Shown in pieces: positions 8,273 through 18,384 of a stretch of DNA of 64,000 bases (position 1 is its first letter; each line of letters starts with the position of its first letter). The DNA is from an uncultured Bacteroidales bacterium (GTDB taxonomy: Bacteria; Bacteroidota; Bacteroidia; Bacteroidales; Muribaculaceae): positions 1 to 64,000 of the forward strand of contig CACYQB010000003.1 of the NCBI GenBank assembly GCA_902776435.1. Reading direction: 5' to 3'. The notes beneath the pieces are model-generated. The model had not been told where the DNA came from. It saw only the letters and a program-made list of their open reading frames with translations, and did no database searches. Made by a program: the position numbers and the translations under genes.

Positions 8273-9487
8273 TCAGTCCACCTTGTGCAGGTCGTGGCCC
8301 ATACGGGTTTTCTTGGTGTGCATGTAGAACTCGTTATAGCGGTTAGGTTTTACCTCGAGAGGCACATTCTCGACCACTTCGAGCCCATAACTCTCAAGAC
8401 CCACACGCTTGACGGGGTTGTTGGTCATCAGGCGCATCTTGGTCACGCCTAAAATCCTAAGGATATTAGCGCCCACGCCATAATCACGCTCATCGGGTTT
8501 GAAACCCAAGTGCACGTTGGCATCGACGGTATCGTAACCGTTTTCTTGCAGTTTATAGGCCTTGATCTTGTTCATCAAGCCGATGCCGCGACCTTCCTGA
8601 TTCATATAGACGAGCACGCCTTTGCCTTCCTTCTCAATCATCTGCATCGCCATGTGCAACTGCTCGCCGCACTCACAGCGCATCGAGCCGAAGATGTCAC
8701 CCGTGGCGCATGAGGAATGAACACGGACCAGGATGGGTTCTCCCTGGGTCCATTCGCCCTTGATGAGAGCAATATGCTCACGGCCGTTGTTGATCTGACG
8801 GAACGGGATCAGCTTGAAGTGACCATACTGGGTGGGCAGGTCAACCTCGTCACCCACCTCGACCACTTTCTCGGTACGCAAGCGGTAGGCAATCAGGTCC
8901 TTGATAGTGATGATGGGCATATTGAATTTCTCTGCCACCTTCATCAATTGGGGCAGGCGGGCCATGGTGCCGTCAGGATTGATGATCTCGATGAGGGCAG
9001 CGGCAGGGTAGAGTCCTGCAATCCTCATCAGGTCAATGGAGGCCTCGGTGTGGCCGGCACGTTTCAGCACGCCCTTGTCAACGGCACGCAGCGGATTGAT
9101 GTGACCGGGACGGCCAAAGTCCTGTGGCTTGCTGTGGGGATTGGCCAGCGCGCGGATGGTCATGGCGCGGTCGTGCATCGACACGCCCGTTGTACAGCCG
9201 TCAAGCAGGTCAACAGTCACCGTAAACGGGGTGCCCAACATTGAGGTGTTGTCATCAACTTGCATATTGAGGTCCAGTTCATGACAGCGTTCGGCAGTGA
9301 TAGGTGCGCACAAGACACCTCGCCCTTCTCGCAGCATGAAATTTACCTTCTCCTCTGTAATCTTTTCGGCAGCGATAATAAAGTCGCCTTCGTTCTCTCG
9401 GTCCTCATCGTCAACAACGATAACAAATTCGCCTCGTTTCAGTTGCTCGATGGCTTCGTCGATGGTATTCAGTTTGATTTCTTCCAT
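8273..9487 (-). CDS. ribBA: Bifunctional 3,4-dihydroxy-2-butanone-4-phosphate synthase / GTP cyclohydrolase II
   Basis: This 404-residue enzyme carries out the two entry reactions of riboflavin synthesis. The N-terminal half (1-200) is RibB, with the acidic [10 protein letters not shown] loop at 26-35 and the HTEASIDL and DGTMARLP segments. The C-terminal half is RibA, with the zinc site [20 protein letters not shown] and the [16 protein letters not shown] substrate loop. Length and domain order are normal for the fused Bacteroidetes enzyme. It lies 12 bp after lptF/G and 10 bp before the HD gene, so there is no room for an FMN riboswitch and none is visible. Confidence 0.97.
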   Translation of the reverse strand: MEEIKLNTIDEAIEQLKRGEFVIVVDDEDRENEGDFIIAAEKITEEKVNFMLREGRGVLCAPITAERCHELDLNMQVDDNTSMLGTPFTVTVDLLDGCTTGVSMHDRAMTIRALANPHSKPQDFGRPGHINPLRAVDKGVLKRAGHTEASIDLMRIAGLYPAAALIEIINPDGTMARLPQLMKVAEKFNMPIITIKDLIAYRLRTEKVVEVGDEVDLPTQYGHFKLIPFRQINNGREHIALIKGEWTQGEPILVRVHSSCATGDIFGSMRCECGEQLHMAMQMIEKEGKGVLVYMNQEGRGIGLMNKIKAYKLQENGYDTVDANVHLGFKPDERDYGVGANILRILGVTKMRLMTNNPVKRVGLESYGLEVVENVPLEVKPNRYNEFYMHTKKTRMGHDLHKVD

Positions 9488-9499
9488 TATTTATGATGG

Positions 9500-11458
9500 T
9501 CAGTTCTCGTTCATCAACTTGTCGCTGTATTCCATTTCACGGCTATACTCGCCATTGAATATCGCTACAAGCTGTTCACATGTTTTTATCGTTAAGCGCA
9601 CGTCACGCTTCAAGTTCTTCTGATGTCTTAATCCCACGAGCCACACGGGCAAACCGATAGGGAACAAGGCGGCCAGCACCGTACCAAGGTTCTTATTGGT
9701 CACAGGCTGATAAGTGAGTAATTGTCTGATAACGGGATAGTCCATCGCCTTGTTCAAAATCATCTGGTCGCGGGAGTTAGACAAGTAATCCACTACGCGG
9801 TCCACCTCCTCGGCAAGGGCCTTAATCGCCTTCTTGTCATAGCCTTGCTGCCAGTAATCAATGTACCGCTGCCTGCCAGGATAACGGTCAATGAAGTGCT
9901 GGCAGGACTCCTTGAGTGTATTGATTTGGGACAAAGCCTCGTCCGTAACCACTTCATTGATGATGACTTCCTTGGCTGCCAGTTTACGGGTCTGGTGAAG
10001 ACCTGTGATACGGCGCAGGAAGTTGAGCCATGCATCGGGATTGAATACCGCCGAGTCATTGACGGCCTTCTTGGTCAAGAATATTCCCAAGGGCAGCAGC
10101 ACCGCTGAACTGAGCCAAATGCCCTGCCAAACAGGCCAGCGCCCGTCTCGTGCCAGTTTATATCCCGTATTGTCAATGATGTAATAGATGATGAACAGGA
10201 TAACCGAGATCACGATGGGCATGCCGAGGCCGCCCTTGCGGATAATGGCACCCAACGGGGCTCCGATGAAGAAGAAAATAAGGCATGCCAACGACAGGGT
10301 GAACTTCTTGATAAGCTCAATCTGGTGCCTGCGCATGATGTAGTTGTCATCATTGACCTGATAACCCTGGAACTGCATGTCCTGCATGTCGGCGGATGCA
10401 TTTGACAAGGCTTGGTTGACAATCTGTTGCTGCTCATGCTGTGGTAACGATTTGAGAATGTCATTGATATCAACCGCCTTATCAAGTTTTACTTGAGGTA
10501 TGGGTTCGAGCGTTGGATTGCCATCCTTAACTACCATACGACTCTGGGGAACACCACACAGGGGTTGCCTTCGCATCCTTTCAACAATCAGACTAGCCGC
10601 AGAATCCACCCTCAAGTTGATAGAGTCGATGGAATGTTGCAGTTCCTTGATGTCCTTGCCCACGTACTGGGACTTCATGGTTTCATCGTCCATGCGAGTG
10701 AAATTGGCATTGTAGGGGATCAAGATTTCCTTGTCATGAAACGATTCACGGCGGTACATGTCACCGCTCATGCCATTTATGCCACTTGCTACACTCATCT
10801 GCTCATACCATGCACCTTTATAGAGGGTAAGCACCAGATGGCGTTTGTCCTCGGTCATGCTAAGACGCCCTGAATCAGCAGCCACGATTCTGGGATACAT
10901 TGTGCTTGCCGACACATCGTAGATGAGCAGATTATAGAGCATGTCGCGCTCCTTGTCCTTACGCTTTACATAGATGTTATAACCGGGAATCTGGCTATAT
11001 ACCGCGCCTTCAGGGATATCCAGGGTAGGGGAGGTCTGGCGCATCGAGAACAACAGGGTCCACATTTTGACCTGGGACTTGGGTAATGCGTTATTCATGA
11101 AAAAGAATGCGCCGATAGCCACCACAACCATCAGCATAGCAATGGGTTTCATGATGGTTGTCAACGAGATCCCCGATGACTTGAGGGCGGTCAGTTCCAC
11201 GTGTTCACCCAGGTCGCCGAAGGTCATCAGCGCCGCCAACAAGATACTCAACGGCAAGGCTAGTGGCAACAGGCTCAATGCAGCGTGGAAAAAGAGTTCA
11301 GCAATCAAATCCATGCTCAGTCCCTTGCCCACCAGTTCATCGATATAACGCCACAGGAACTGCATCATAACGATAAAAAGGCAGATGCAGAAGGTCATCA
11401 GGAACCTCGGCAAGAACCTTGACAGCATGAAAGTATATAGTTTCTTGATCTTGAACAT
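9500..11458 (-). CDS. LptF/LptG (YjgP/YjgQ) family permease
   Basis: This 652-residue inner-membrane protein belongs to the LPS-export LptB2FG permease family. Residues 1-110 give three membrane spans around the LTALKSSGISL coupling region. A large periplasmic beta-rich part follows (about 120-300), then further spans (LACLIFFFIGAPLGAIIRKGG, VISVILFIIYYI, LSSAVLLPLGIFL). The FIGAPLGAIIRKGGLG motif is characteristic. A C-terminal cytoplasmic extension with an extra hydrophobic stretch (VLAALFPIGLPVWLVGL) makes it longer than the roughly 360-residue proteobacterial proteins but typical of the Bacteroidetes version. F and G cannot be told apart here. It is first in the four-gene minus-strand run ending with the endonuclease. 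Confidence 0.9.
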   Translation of the reverse strand: MFKIKKLYTFMLSRFLPRFLMTFCICLFIVMMQFLWRYIDELVGKGLSMDLIAELFFHAALSLLPLALPLSILLAALMTFGDLGEHVELTALKSSGISLTTIMKPIAMLMVVVAIGAFFFMNNALPKSQVKMWTLLFSMRQTSPTLDIPEGAVYSQIPGYNIYVKRKDKERDMLYNLLIYDVSASTMYPRIVAADSGRLSMTEDKRHLVLTLYKGAWYEQMSVASGINGMSGDMYRRESFHDKEILIPYNANFTRMDDETMKSQYVGKDIKELQHSIDSINLRVDSAASLIVERMRRQPLCGVPQSRMVVKDGNPTLEPIPQVKLDKAVDINDILKSLPQHEQQQIVNQALSNASADMQDMQFQGYQVNDDNYIMRRHQIELIKKFTLSLACLIFFFIGAPLGAIIRKGGLGMPIVISVILFIIYYIIDNTGYKLARDGRWPVWQGIWLSSAVLLPLGIFLTKKAVNDSAVFNPDAWLNFLRRITGLHQTRKLAAKEVIINEVVTDEALSQINTLKESCQHFIDRYPGRQRYIDYWQQGYDKKAIKALAEEVDRVVDYLSNSRDQMILNKAMDYPVIRQLLTYQPVTNKNLGTVLAALFPIGLPVWLVGLRHQKNLKRDVRLTIKTCEQLVAIFNGEYSREMEYSDKLMNEN

Positions 11459-11485
11459 CTAAATGTCAATCGCGTTTAACGGCTG

Positions 11486-11493
11486 CAAAAATA
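11486..11493 (-). promoter_or_regulatory. -7 box upstream of the lptF/G operon
   Basis: On the minus strand TATTTTTG matches TAnnTTTG, 27 bases before the start codon and directly downstream of the preceding gene's terminator. No clear TTTG lies at the expected distance, so the call rests on the -7 box and its position. Confidence 0.5.
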
Positions 11494-11495
11494 GT

Positions 11496-11521
11496 AAAAA
11501 AAAGCGCACCATCGTGCGCGT
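11496..11521 (-). terminator. Rho-independent terminator after the CYTH gene
   Basis: The stem GCGCAC / GTGCGC (11504-11519, 4-base loop) is followed on the minus strand by eight T residues (plus-strand A run 11496-11503). It separates the CYTH gene from the lptF/G promoter. Confidence 0.8.
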
Positions 11522-11557
11522 TTTGTATTTTTAATAATAATGTGTGTCCGTGTGCTC

Positions 11558-12010
11558 TTATTGACCTACTCCCAACTGTGAGTTATAATATCTGGAATCA
11601 CCGGTGACTTCAGTACCGACAAACGGGGGCAACGGGAAACTGTACTCCTCGCTGGGCACTTCCAATTCGGCAATGACAAGTCCTTGCAAGTCACCATGAA
11701 ACTCGTCAACTTCCCAGCGGTTTCCTTCATGCATGACGATATAGCGCTTCTTGGTGATGACGGGTGGTTCGCACAAGGAAAGCATCTCTTTGGCATCTTT
11801 AAGTGGAATGGAATACTCATACTCAGGGTGAGCCATGCCGTTTCCTTTGCCCTTGATTGTAATGAAGGCTTTATTATCTCTAATCCTGACACGTACGGTC
11901 CGCTCTGGGTTTCTGGAAAGAAAACCCTGAGTGATTTCACTCACGGCATAGTCCGCTGCCTTGTAAGAGTCGTTAATAACTAGGTATTTATGTTCTATTT
12001 CAGTAGCCAT
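11558..12010 (-). CDS. CYTH domain protein (triphosphate tunnel metalloenzyme)
   Basis: The family is identified by the N-terminal ExExK motif (EIEHK, residues 4-8 from the ATG at 12010) and alternating charged strands such as RTVRVRIRDNKAFITIKGKG, ending at 150 residues. An in-frame ATG nine codons upstream exists, but family alignment starts at MATEIEHKYLV. CYTH proteins fold as an eight-stranded tunnel and hydrolyse triphosphates (inorganic triphosphate, thiamine triphosphate) or make cAMP. For short bacterial members like this, triphosphatase activity is the usual finding. It is a single-gene unit, divergent from the DUF5686 gene, with its own terminator. Confidence 0.9.
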   Translation of the reverse strand: MATEIEHKYLVINDSYKAADYAVSEITQGFLSRNPERTVRVRIRDNKAFITIKGKGNGMAHPEYEYSIPLKDAKEMLSLCEPPVITKKRYIVMHEGNRWEVDEFHGDLQGLVIAELEVPSEEYSFPLPPFVGTEVTGDSRYYNSQLGVGQ

Positions 12011-12116
12011 ATTATAATAACGATGAATCGGATTCATTATTATTGATGACCTGTGTTCTTGTTCTCTTATTATGCTATTTTTTCAAGCAAATTTACCCTG
12101 TCAATCGAAAAATGCC

Positions 12117-12124
12117 TAATTTTG
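12117..12124 (+). promoter_or_regulatory. -7 box immediately before the DUF5686 gene
   Basis: TAATTTTG matches TAnnTTTG. The ATG at 12132 begins only 8 bases after the box, close to the usual transcription start distance, so the mRNA would be leaderless or nearly so. The upstream element (TTTA at 12092-12095, spacer 21) is degenerate. Confidence 0.55.
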
Positions 12125-12131
12125 TGGACTC

Positions 12132-14672
12132 ATGAAGATTTCGACGAGACATATCCTTGCCTTTTCACTGCTCATCATCTGGGCTTTGACCGCCATAGCC
12201 CAACAGCCTTCTGTGACTCAAATCACAGGCATGGTACGCGACTCGCTTTCGCGCGAGGGCATAGGTTATGCCTCCATTTCTCTGGTCGGCACCACCGAGG
12301 GCACCTTAGCCAATGCTCAAGGGGGATTCACCATCAATTCCCGTGCCCAGTTCACTAAGTTGCGCGTCTCGGCCATGGGCTACAGTACTAAGGAGGTGGC
12401 CATCAGGGCAGGGCAGGGCAACGTAGTGCTTATTGACCTCGTTGCCACTGGGGTGGAACTGGAGGAACTGGTTGTCCGCAAGGGGAAAGAGAAGTACAGC
12501 AAGAAGAATAATCCAGCGGTGGAAATGATAAAGCGCCTTCGTGCCCGTCGAGATGACAATGACCCTCGACGCCATCCGCACTATGGCTATACGCAATACG
12601 AGAAAATGTCGCTTGGCTTTGCCGACATCGGCGACCTCGAGGGCCAATCTGGTGACCAGAAATGGATTGAACAGTATGCCGACACCTCGATGCTCACTGG
12701 CAAGCGCATCCTTCCCATCTCTATCAAGGAGACGGTGGCCCGTGATTATTATAGCCTTGACCCGGACCAGCACAAACAGCTCATCCTCGGCACCAAGCAT
12801 GCGGGGCTGGATGAGCAATTGGACCAGAGCAGTGTCAAGCGGGTGCTCGACGACTTTATGGGCGAGGTGAACATTTTCCAGAATGACGTGGCATTGCTGA
12901 CTAACCGCTTTGTCAGCCCGCTGTCCCGCATCGCTGTTGATTTCTACAAATTCTACCTCAACGATACGGTGATGCTTGATGGCGAGCGCTGTGCCGTATT
13001 GAGTTTTGTACCCTTCACTCCGCAGACCTTCGGCTTCCTGGGGCGCTTATATGTCTCAATTGAAGATACCACCCTGTTCATCAAACGAGTCTCCATGGGT
13101 GTGCCTCATGACATCAACCTCAATTATGTGGAACAGATGAGCATCGAGCAGGATTTTGAAAGGGCGCCCGACGGCTCACGCCTCAAAGTGCGCGATGATG
13201 TGGAAATCTGCTTTAAACTCATTTCGGGCATTCCAAAAGCCTTTGCGCAACGTGAAACCTCTTACCGGGAACATAATTTTGAGCGTCCTGAGGCGGGCAT
13301 CTTCAATTTCAAGGCGGAACAATCCACTGGAAGTGGCGCTGCCCAGATGCCAGACGAGTTTTGGCAGGAATACCGCCCGGCAGATTCACGTGCGACAGCC
13401 ACTACAATGAAGGCCTTCATGCAACGGTTGCGCAAGTCACGCCTGTTTTACTGGGCCGAACGCGGATTGATGGCCATCGTTAACGGCTATATTCCCACAT
13501 CGAGGCTCAGTAAGTTTGACATTGGCCCAATCAATACACTCATCAGCGGCAACTCGCTGGAGGGCGTGAGATTTCGCCTGGGCGGAATGACCACAGTCAA
13601 CTTGAACCGCCATTGGTTTGCCCGAGGCTATCTTGCCTATGGCACGCGTGACAAGAAGTTCAAGTATATGGGCTCCCTGGAATATTCCTTTACCCCCAAG
13701 AAGGCTATGGACCAGGAATTTCCCATCCATAGCCTGCGCCTAATCCATCGCTATGATGTGGACAAACTGGCTCAGCACTATCTTTACACCAATCAAGACA
13801 ACGTCTTTTTAACCCTCAGGAGACACAAAGACGTGAGGATGCAGTATCTGCGAACAACCCGTTTGGATTACCGTCACGAGTGGTATAACCACTTCTCGAT
13901 AGCCCTTGGTATAGAGCACAATATCCATGAGGCAACACAATACGTACCCTTTATCTATGCCGACGGGCACTCCCGCAAGCGATACACCCAGGCTGGTTTC
14001 ACAGCCCAGTTGCGTTATGCTCCCGGCGAGACATTCTATCAGGCTCGTTCCTACCGTATTCCCATCAATATGGACGCGCCCATTATTACGCTGAATCAGA
14101 CCTATATGCCCAAGGGCTTTATGGGCAGTCTGCATGAAATCAACAAGACTGAATTGGGATTGCAGAAGCGCTTTTGGTTCTCGGCTTTCGGCTATGCCGA
14201 CGTCTTGATCAAGGGCGAAAAAATATGGAGCAAGGTCGCTTATCCTGACTTGCTGATGCCCAATGTCAACTTGTCTTATACCATCCAGCCAGAGAGTTAT
14301 ACCCTGATGAAGCCCATGGAGTTCATCAACGACCAGGCCCTCTCATGGGACCTCACCTATTGGGGCAATGGCATCCTGATGAACCGCTTGCCGCTTATCA
14401 AGCGTCTACGTCTGCGCGAGGTGATTACCTTCCGAGGACTGTGGGGTAGCCTCAGCGACAAGAACAATCCAGCCAAGAGTAATGACATCTTCCTGTTTCC
14501 TGACGACGTGCCCTGTCTGCCCATGGGCGACAAGCCTTATATGGAAGCAGGTGTCGGCCTGGACAACATCCTCACTATCTTGCGCGTGGACTACGTCTGG
14601 CGCCTGACTTACCGCGAGAATGCAGGCACCGACCGCCACGGCATCCGCATCCAACTCCACTTCAATTTCTAG
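12132..14672 (+). CDS. DUF5686 outer-membrane protein with carboxypeptidase-regulatory-like domain
   Basis: This 846-residue protein has a signal peptide (about 1-23), a CarboxypepD_reg-like beta domain (29-115, GMVRDSLSREGIGYASISLVG) and a long DUF5686 region (about 125-846) rich in amphipathic beta strands. It ends in a beta-barrel-like pattern with terminal aromatic residues (IQLHFNF), as in outer-membrane proteins. The family is widespread in Bacteroidetes and of unknown function, sometimes compared with TonB-dependent receptors but lacking a plug. It is monocistronic, divergent from the CYTH gene and 125 bp upstream of dnaE. Confidence 0.88.
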   Translation: MKISTRHILAFSLLIIWALTAIAQQPSVTQITGMVRDSLSREGIGYASISLVGTTEGTLANAQGGFTINSRAQFTKLRVSAMGYSTKEVAIRAGQGNVVLIDLVATGVELEELVVRKGKEKYSKKNNPAVEMIKRLRARRDDNDPRRHPHYGYTQYEKMSLGFADIGDLEGQSGDQKWIEQYADTSMLTGKRILPISIKETVARDYYSLDPDQHKQLILGTKHAGLDEQLDQSSVKRVLDDFMGEVNIFQNDVALLTNRFVSPLSRIAVDFYKFYLNDTVMLDGERCAVLSFVPFTPQTFGFLGRLYVSIEDTTLFIKRVSMGVPHDINLNYVEQMSIEQDFERAPDGSRLKVRDDVEICFKLISGIPKAFAQRETSYREHNFERPEAGIFNFKAEQSTGSGAAQMPDEFWQEYRPADSRATATTMKAFMQRLRKSRLFYWAERGLMAIVNGYIPTSRLSKFDIGPINTLISGNSLEGVRFRLGGMTTVNLNRHWFARGYLAYGTRDKKFKYMGSLEYSFTPKKAMDQEFPIHSLRLIHRYDVDKLAQHYLYTNQDNVFLTLRRHKDVRMQYLRTTRLDYRHEWYNHFSIALGIEHNIHEATQYVPFIYADGHSRKRYTQAGFTAQLRYAPGETFYQARSYRIPINMDAPIITLNQTYMPKGFMGSLHEINKTELGLQKRFWFSAFGYADVLIKGEKIWSKVAYPDLLMPNVNLSYTIQPESYTLMKPMEFINDQALSWDLTYWGNGILMNRLPLIKRLRLREVITFRGLWGSLSDKNNPAKSNDIFLFPDDVPCLPMGDKPYMEAGVGLDNILTILRVDYVWRLTYRENAGTDRHGIRIQLHFNF

Positions 14673-14730
14673 GATTCCCCTAAAATCTAATTTTCCAAGA
14701 CCAGATAGCCCATCTTGTTAATAACTTTAT

Positions 14731-14761
14731 TTTGGTGGATGGGATTTTTGGAGTAATTTTA
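14731..14761 (+). promoter_or_regulatory. Probable dnaE promoter
   Basis: TTTG (14731-14734), a 19-base spacer and TAATTTTA (14754-14761) match the Bacteroidetes promoter except for the last base of the -7 box. The ATG follows 36 bases downstream. Confidence 0.55.
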
Positions 14762-14797
14762 CACTCCCTATCTGACGATAAAATTGACTAAGAAAAT

Positions 14798-17700
14798 ATG
14801 ATACCATTTGTACATCTTCACGTACACTCCCAATACTCAATTCTTGATGGTCAGGCTCCCGTCAAGTCATTGGTTGATAAGGCTATAGCCAACGGAATGC
14901 GTGGCATGGCAATTACTGACCATGGCAATATGTTTGGCATCAAGGAGTTTCATGACTACGTGAACAAACTGAACGGTAAACGCGCCGAAGGTGAGAAGTT
15001 CATTCCCATCTTCGGTTGCGAGGTCTATGTGGCTAACCAGTCCCGCCATGACCGTTTCGACAAGCGTGATAACGGTAACCACCTGATTCTGCTTGCCAAG
15101 AATCTGCAAGGCTACAAGAACCTGATAAAAATCGTTTCCCACGCTTGGACCGAGGGCATGTATTACCATCCTCGCACCGACCATAGCGAAATAGAAAAAT
15201 ACCACGAGGGAATCATCTGCTGTTCGGCTTGTTTGGGTGGAGAAGTGCCACAACACATCATGAACGGCAGGATGAATGAAGCACGCCAAACGATTCTTTG
15301 GTACAAAGGCGTCTTCGGAGACGACTACTACTTGGAGTTGCAACGCCACAAAGCCACTGTGGCGCGCGCCAATCATGAGACTTATGAGAAACAATGTCTT
15401 GTTAACGATGCGCTGATTGAGTTTGCTCGCGAACTGGATATCAAACTCATCTGCACCAATGACTCCCACTTTGTCAATGAGGAGGATGCCGATGCCCACG
15501 AGCGCCTCATCTGCCTGTCAACGGGCAAGAAACTGACCGACGAGAACGTGATGCTCTACAGCAAGCAGGAGTGGTTCAAGACGCAAGAGGAAATGAACGA
15601 GGTGTTTGCCGACGTGCCCGAAGCATTGCAGAACACTAACGAGATTCTGGACAAGGTAGATATTTACAGCATTGACCATGCTCCCATCTTGCCCGATTTC
15701 CCCCTGCCTGACGGCTTTGACAACGAGGACGATTATCTTCGCTATCTGGTCTATGAAGGCGCTAAAGAACGCTGGCCGGAACTTGACGAGGAACACCGTG
15801 AACGCATCGACTTCGAGCTGGATACCATCAAGAACATGGGGTTCCCTGGCTACTTCCTTATTGTGCAGGATTACATCCGCATGGCGCCCAAGTTGGGTTG
15901 CACTGTTGGACCAGGCCGTGGTTCGGCAGCTGGTTCGGCAGTGGCCTATTGCCTGGGGATCACCAAGATTGACCCGATGAAATATGACCTGCTGTTTGAG
16001 CGTTTCTTGAACCCTGACCGTATTTCATTGCCTGATATCGACACGGACTTTGATGATGATGGCCGTGCCGCAGTGTTGAACTATGTGACTGAGAAATATG
16101 GTGCCGAAAAAGTGGCTCATATCGTCACCTACGGAACCATGGCTGCCAAAAGCGCCATCAAGGACGTTGCACGTGTAGAGGATTTGTCTGTTGCCGAGAG
16201 TAACCGTCTTGCCAAGTTCATTCCTTCCAGTCCCAACGAGATGCCGGAGGACAAGAACGGCAAAAAAATCAAAATCTCGGTCAAGAACTGCCTGGAGTGT
16301 TTTGATGATTTCCGTGCAGAACTCAATAATGATGATCCCAGGGTGGGTGAGACGATCCGCTTTGCTGAGAAACTGGAAGGCAGTGTCCGCAACACGGGCG
16401 TTCATGCCTGTGGCGTGATTATCGGTCGAGACGACATTACCGACTGGGTGCCTGTCAGCACTGCTACCGACAGTGACGGAGAGCGCATTATCGTTACCCA
16501 ATATGAGGGCGGTGTAATTGAGAGCACTGGTCTGATTAAAATGGACTTCTTAGGACTGAAGAATCTTTCCATCATCAAAGAGGCTCTGGCCAACATCAAA
16601 CTCAACCACGGCATTGACATCGACATCGAGAATATCCCGATTGACGATCCCAAGACCTACGAACTCTATTGTAAAGGTCAGACAACTGGCACGTTCCAAT
16701 TTGAGTCTGCCGGAATGCAGAAGTGCCTTATAGACCTGCATCCCACCTGCTTTGAGGACTTGATTGCGATGAATGCCCTGTATCGACCCGGGCCCATGGA
16801 CTATATCCCTTCATTCATTAACCGCAAGCATGGCAAGGAACCCATCGAGTATGATATCCCGTGCATGGAGAAATACCTGAAGGAGACCTACGGCATTACG
16901 GTCTATCAGGAGCAGGTCATGTTGCTGTCTCGACAACTGGCCAACTTTACTCGTGGCCAGAGCGACACCCTGCGCAAGGCGATGGGTAAGAAACAGATCG
17001 AGAAGATGAACGAACTTGAGGCCTTGTTCTATGAGGGCGGCGAGAAAAACGGCTATGACAAGAAAGTGCTCAACAAGATATGGGAAGACTGGAAAAAGTT
17101 TGCTTCCTATGCCTTCAACAAGTCCCATGCCACTTGCTACAGTTGGGTCGCTTACCAGACTGCTTACCTCAAGGCCAACTATACCAGCGAATACATGGCA
17201 GCCGTGCTGAGCAGCAATCTCAATGATGTGGACAAGCTCTCCAAATATATGGATGAGTGCCGCGCTATGGGCATCGAGGTCCTGGGACCCAATATCAATG
17301 AGTCTTACAAGAGTTTCAGCGCCACCAAGGACGGTCGCATCCGCTTCGGCCTTGCCGGCATCAAAGGTGTCGGCTCCAGTTGCGTGGATGCCATTGTCGA
17401 GGAACGTGACAAGAACGGTAATTTCAAGGACATCTTCGACTTTGTGCAACGCATCAACCAGGGCGCTTGCAACCGCAAGGCTTTGGAATCAATGGCTCTG
17501 GCAGGTGCGTTCGACGATTTCAAGGAAATAAAACGCGAAGACTTTTTTGAGGTCAATCCTCGCGGTGAAGCCTACAGTGAAATCTTGATGCGTTTTGGCC
17601 AAAAGTACCAAACCAGCCAACAAGAGATGCAGAATTCGCTCTTTGGCGCCTTTGGGGCCATAGAAGTGGCGACTCCACCGATTCCCAATGCTGAACCATG

Positions 17701-18343
17701 GTCACAACTCGAGCGCCTCAACCGCGAGCGCGAATTGGTGGGCATGTATCTGTCTGCTCACCCCCTTGATCCTTACTATATCGAGTTGAATTACGGTTGT
17801 GACACGCCTCTGGCCGAACTCAAGCCTCGACAGGATCAATTGGATAAAGAAATCACTGTTGGCGGCCTTGTCGTGGATTTCCAGATCCGTACAGGCAAGA
17901 AGGGCAACAAGTTCGGCATCATGAAGATCGAAGACTATAGCGGTTCATTTGAGTTCATGCTTTTCGGTAACAAGTTTGTGGATTACCAGAAGTTTGGCGA
18001 GCCTGGCTATGCTATAGTCGTGCGCGGAGCTTACGAGAAAGGCTATGGCGAAAACATCCGTTTCAATGTCAAAACAATAGACCTGCTCGAGAACCTCAAG
18101 GGAACAATGATGAAAAACATTGTCATCACAATGCGTGACGATGACTTGGGCAATGTCGATTTCTTGAAACAGTATCTGGGAGCACAGGGTGACAACCGCT
18201 GCGACCTGTATTTCCGCATGAAGGACCAGATAAGCGGTAATTATGTCATGCTGCGCTCTAAGAAACCTATTGCTGTGGACAAGCGCTTACTGGAATCCAT
18301 GCGTGAAGCCGGCATAAAGTTCAGGGTAAATGCAAGAATCTGA
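14798..18343 (+). CDS. dnaE: DNA polymerase III alpha subunit
   Basis: The main replicative polymerase, 1181 residues. An N-terminal PHP domain starts at once (HLHVHSQYSILDG, then AITDHGNMFG). The family C polymerase core follows, with the catalytic acidic stretch PDIDTDFDDDGR near residue 411, GPGRGSAAGS before it and TTGTFQFES and YRPGPMDYIP after it. Helix-hairpin-helix and OB-fold regions lie in the last third (KEITVGGLVVDFQIRTGKKG is the start of the OB fold). The length suits DnaE1 of Bacteroidetes. It is followed by trxA after 81 bp on the same strand. Confidence 0.97.
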   Translation: MIPFVHLHVHSQYSILDGQAPVKSLVDKAIANGMRGMAITDHGNMFGIKEFHDYVNKLNGKRAEGEKFIPIFGCEVYVANQSRHDRFDKRDNGNHLILLAKNLQGYKNLIKIVSHAWTEGMYYHPRTDHSEIEKYHEGIICCSACLGGEVPQHIMNGRMNEARQTILWYKGVFGDDYYLELQRHKATVARANHETYEKQCLVNDALIEFARELDIKLICTNDSHFVNEEDADAHERLICLSTGKKLTDENVMLYSKQEWFKTQEEMNEVFADVPEALQNTNEILDKVDIYSIDHAPILPDFPLPDGFDNEDDYLRYLVYEGAKERWPELDEEHRERIDFELDTIKNMGFPGYFLIVQDYIRMAPKLGCTVGPGRGSAAGSAVAYCLGITKIDPMKYDLLFERFLNPDRISLPDIDTDFDDDGRAAVLNYVTEKYGAEKVAHIVTYGTMAAKSAIKDVARVEDLSVAESNRLAKFIPSSPNEMPEDKNGKKIKISVKNCLECFDDFRAELNNDDPRVGETIRFAEKLEGSVRNTGVHACGVIIGRDDITDWVPVSTATDSDGERIIVTQYEGGVIESTGLIKMDFLGLKNLSIIKEALANIKLNHGIDIDIENIPIDDPKTYELYCKGQTTGTFQFESAGMQKCLIDLHPTCFEDLIAMNALYRPGPMDYIPSFINRKHGKEPIEYDIPCMEKYLKETYGITVYQEQVMLLSRQLANFTRGQSDTLRKAMGKKQIEKMNELEALFYEGGEKNGYDKKVLNKIWEDWKKFASYAFNKSHATCYSWVAYQTAYLKANYTSEYMAAVLSSNLNDVDKLSKYMDECRAMGIEVLGPNINESYKSFSATKDGRIRFGLAGIKGVGSSCVDAIVEERDKNGNFKDIFDFVQRINQGACNRKALESMALAGAFDDFKEIKREDFFEVNPRGEAYSEILMRFGQKYQTSQQEMQNSLFGAFGAIEVATPPIPNAEPWSQLERLNRERELVGMYLSAHPLDPYYIELNYGCDTPLAELKPRQDQLDKEITVGGLVVDFQIRTGKKGNKFGIMKIEDYSGSFEFMLFGNKFVDYQKFGEPGYAIVVRGAYEKGYGENIRFNVKTIDLLENLKGTMMKNIVITMRDDDLGNVDFLKQYLGAQGDNRCDLYFRMKDQISGNYVMLRSKKPIAVDKRLLESMREAGIKFRVNARI

Positions 18344-18361
18344 CAACATGTGTATTGGCAT

Positions 18362-18369
18362 TATTTTTG
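18362..18369 (+). promoter_or_regulatory. -7 box upstream of trxA
   Basis: TATTTTTG matches TAnnTTTG, 55 bases before the trxA start. trxA may therefore be transcribed separately from dnaE. The -33 element is not clear. Confidence 0.5.
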
Positions 18370-18384
18370 CTAGAGATAAACAAC

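Noticed and set aside
8263-9499. FMN riboswitch for ribBA
   Set aside because: Only 12 bp separate ribBA from the preceding gene, with no room for an aptamer, and none is seen upstream of the operon.
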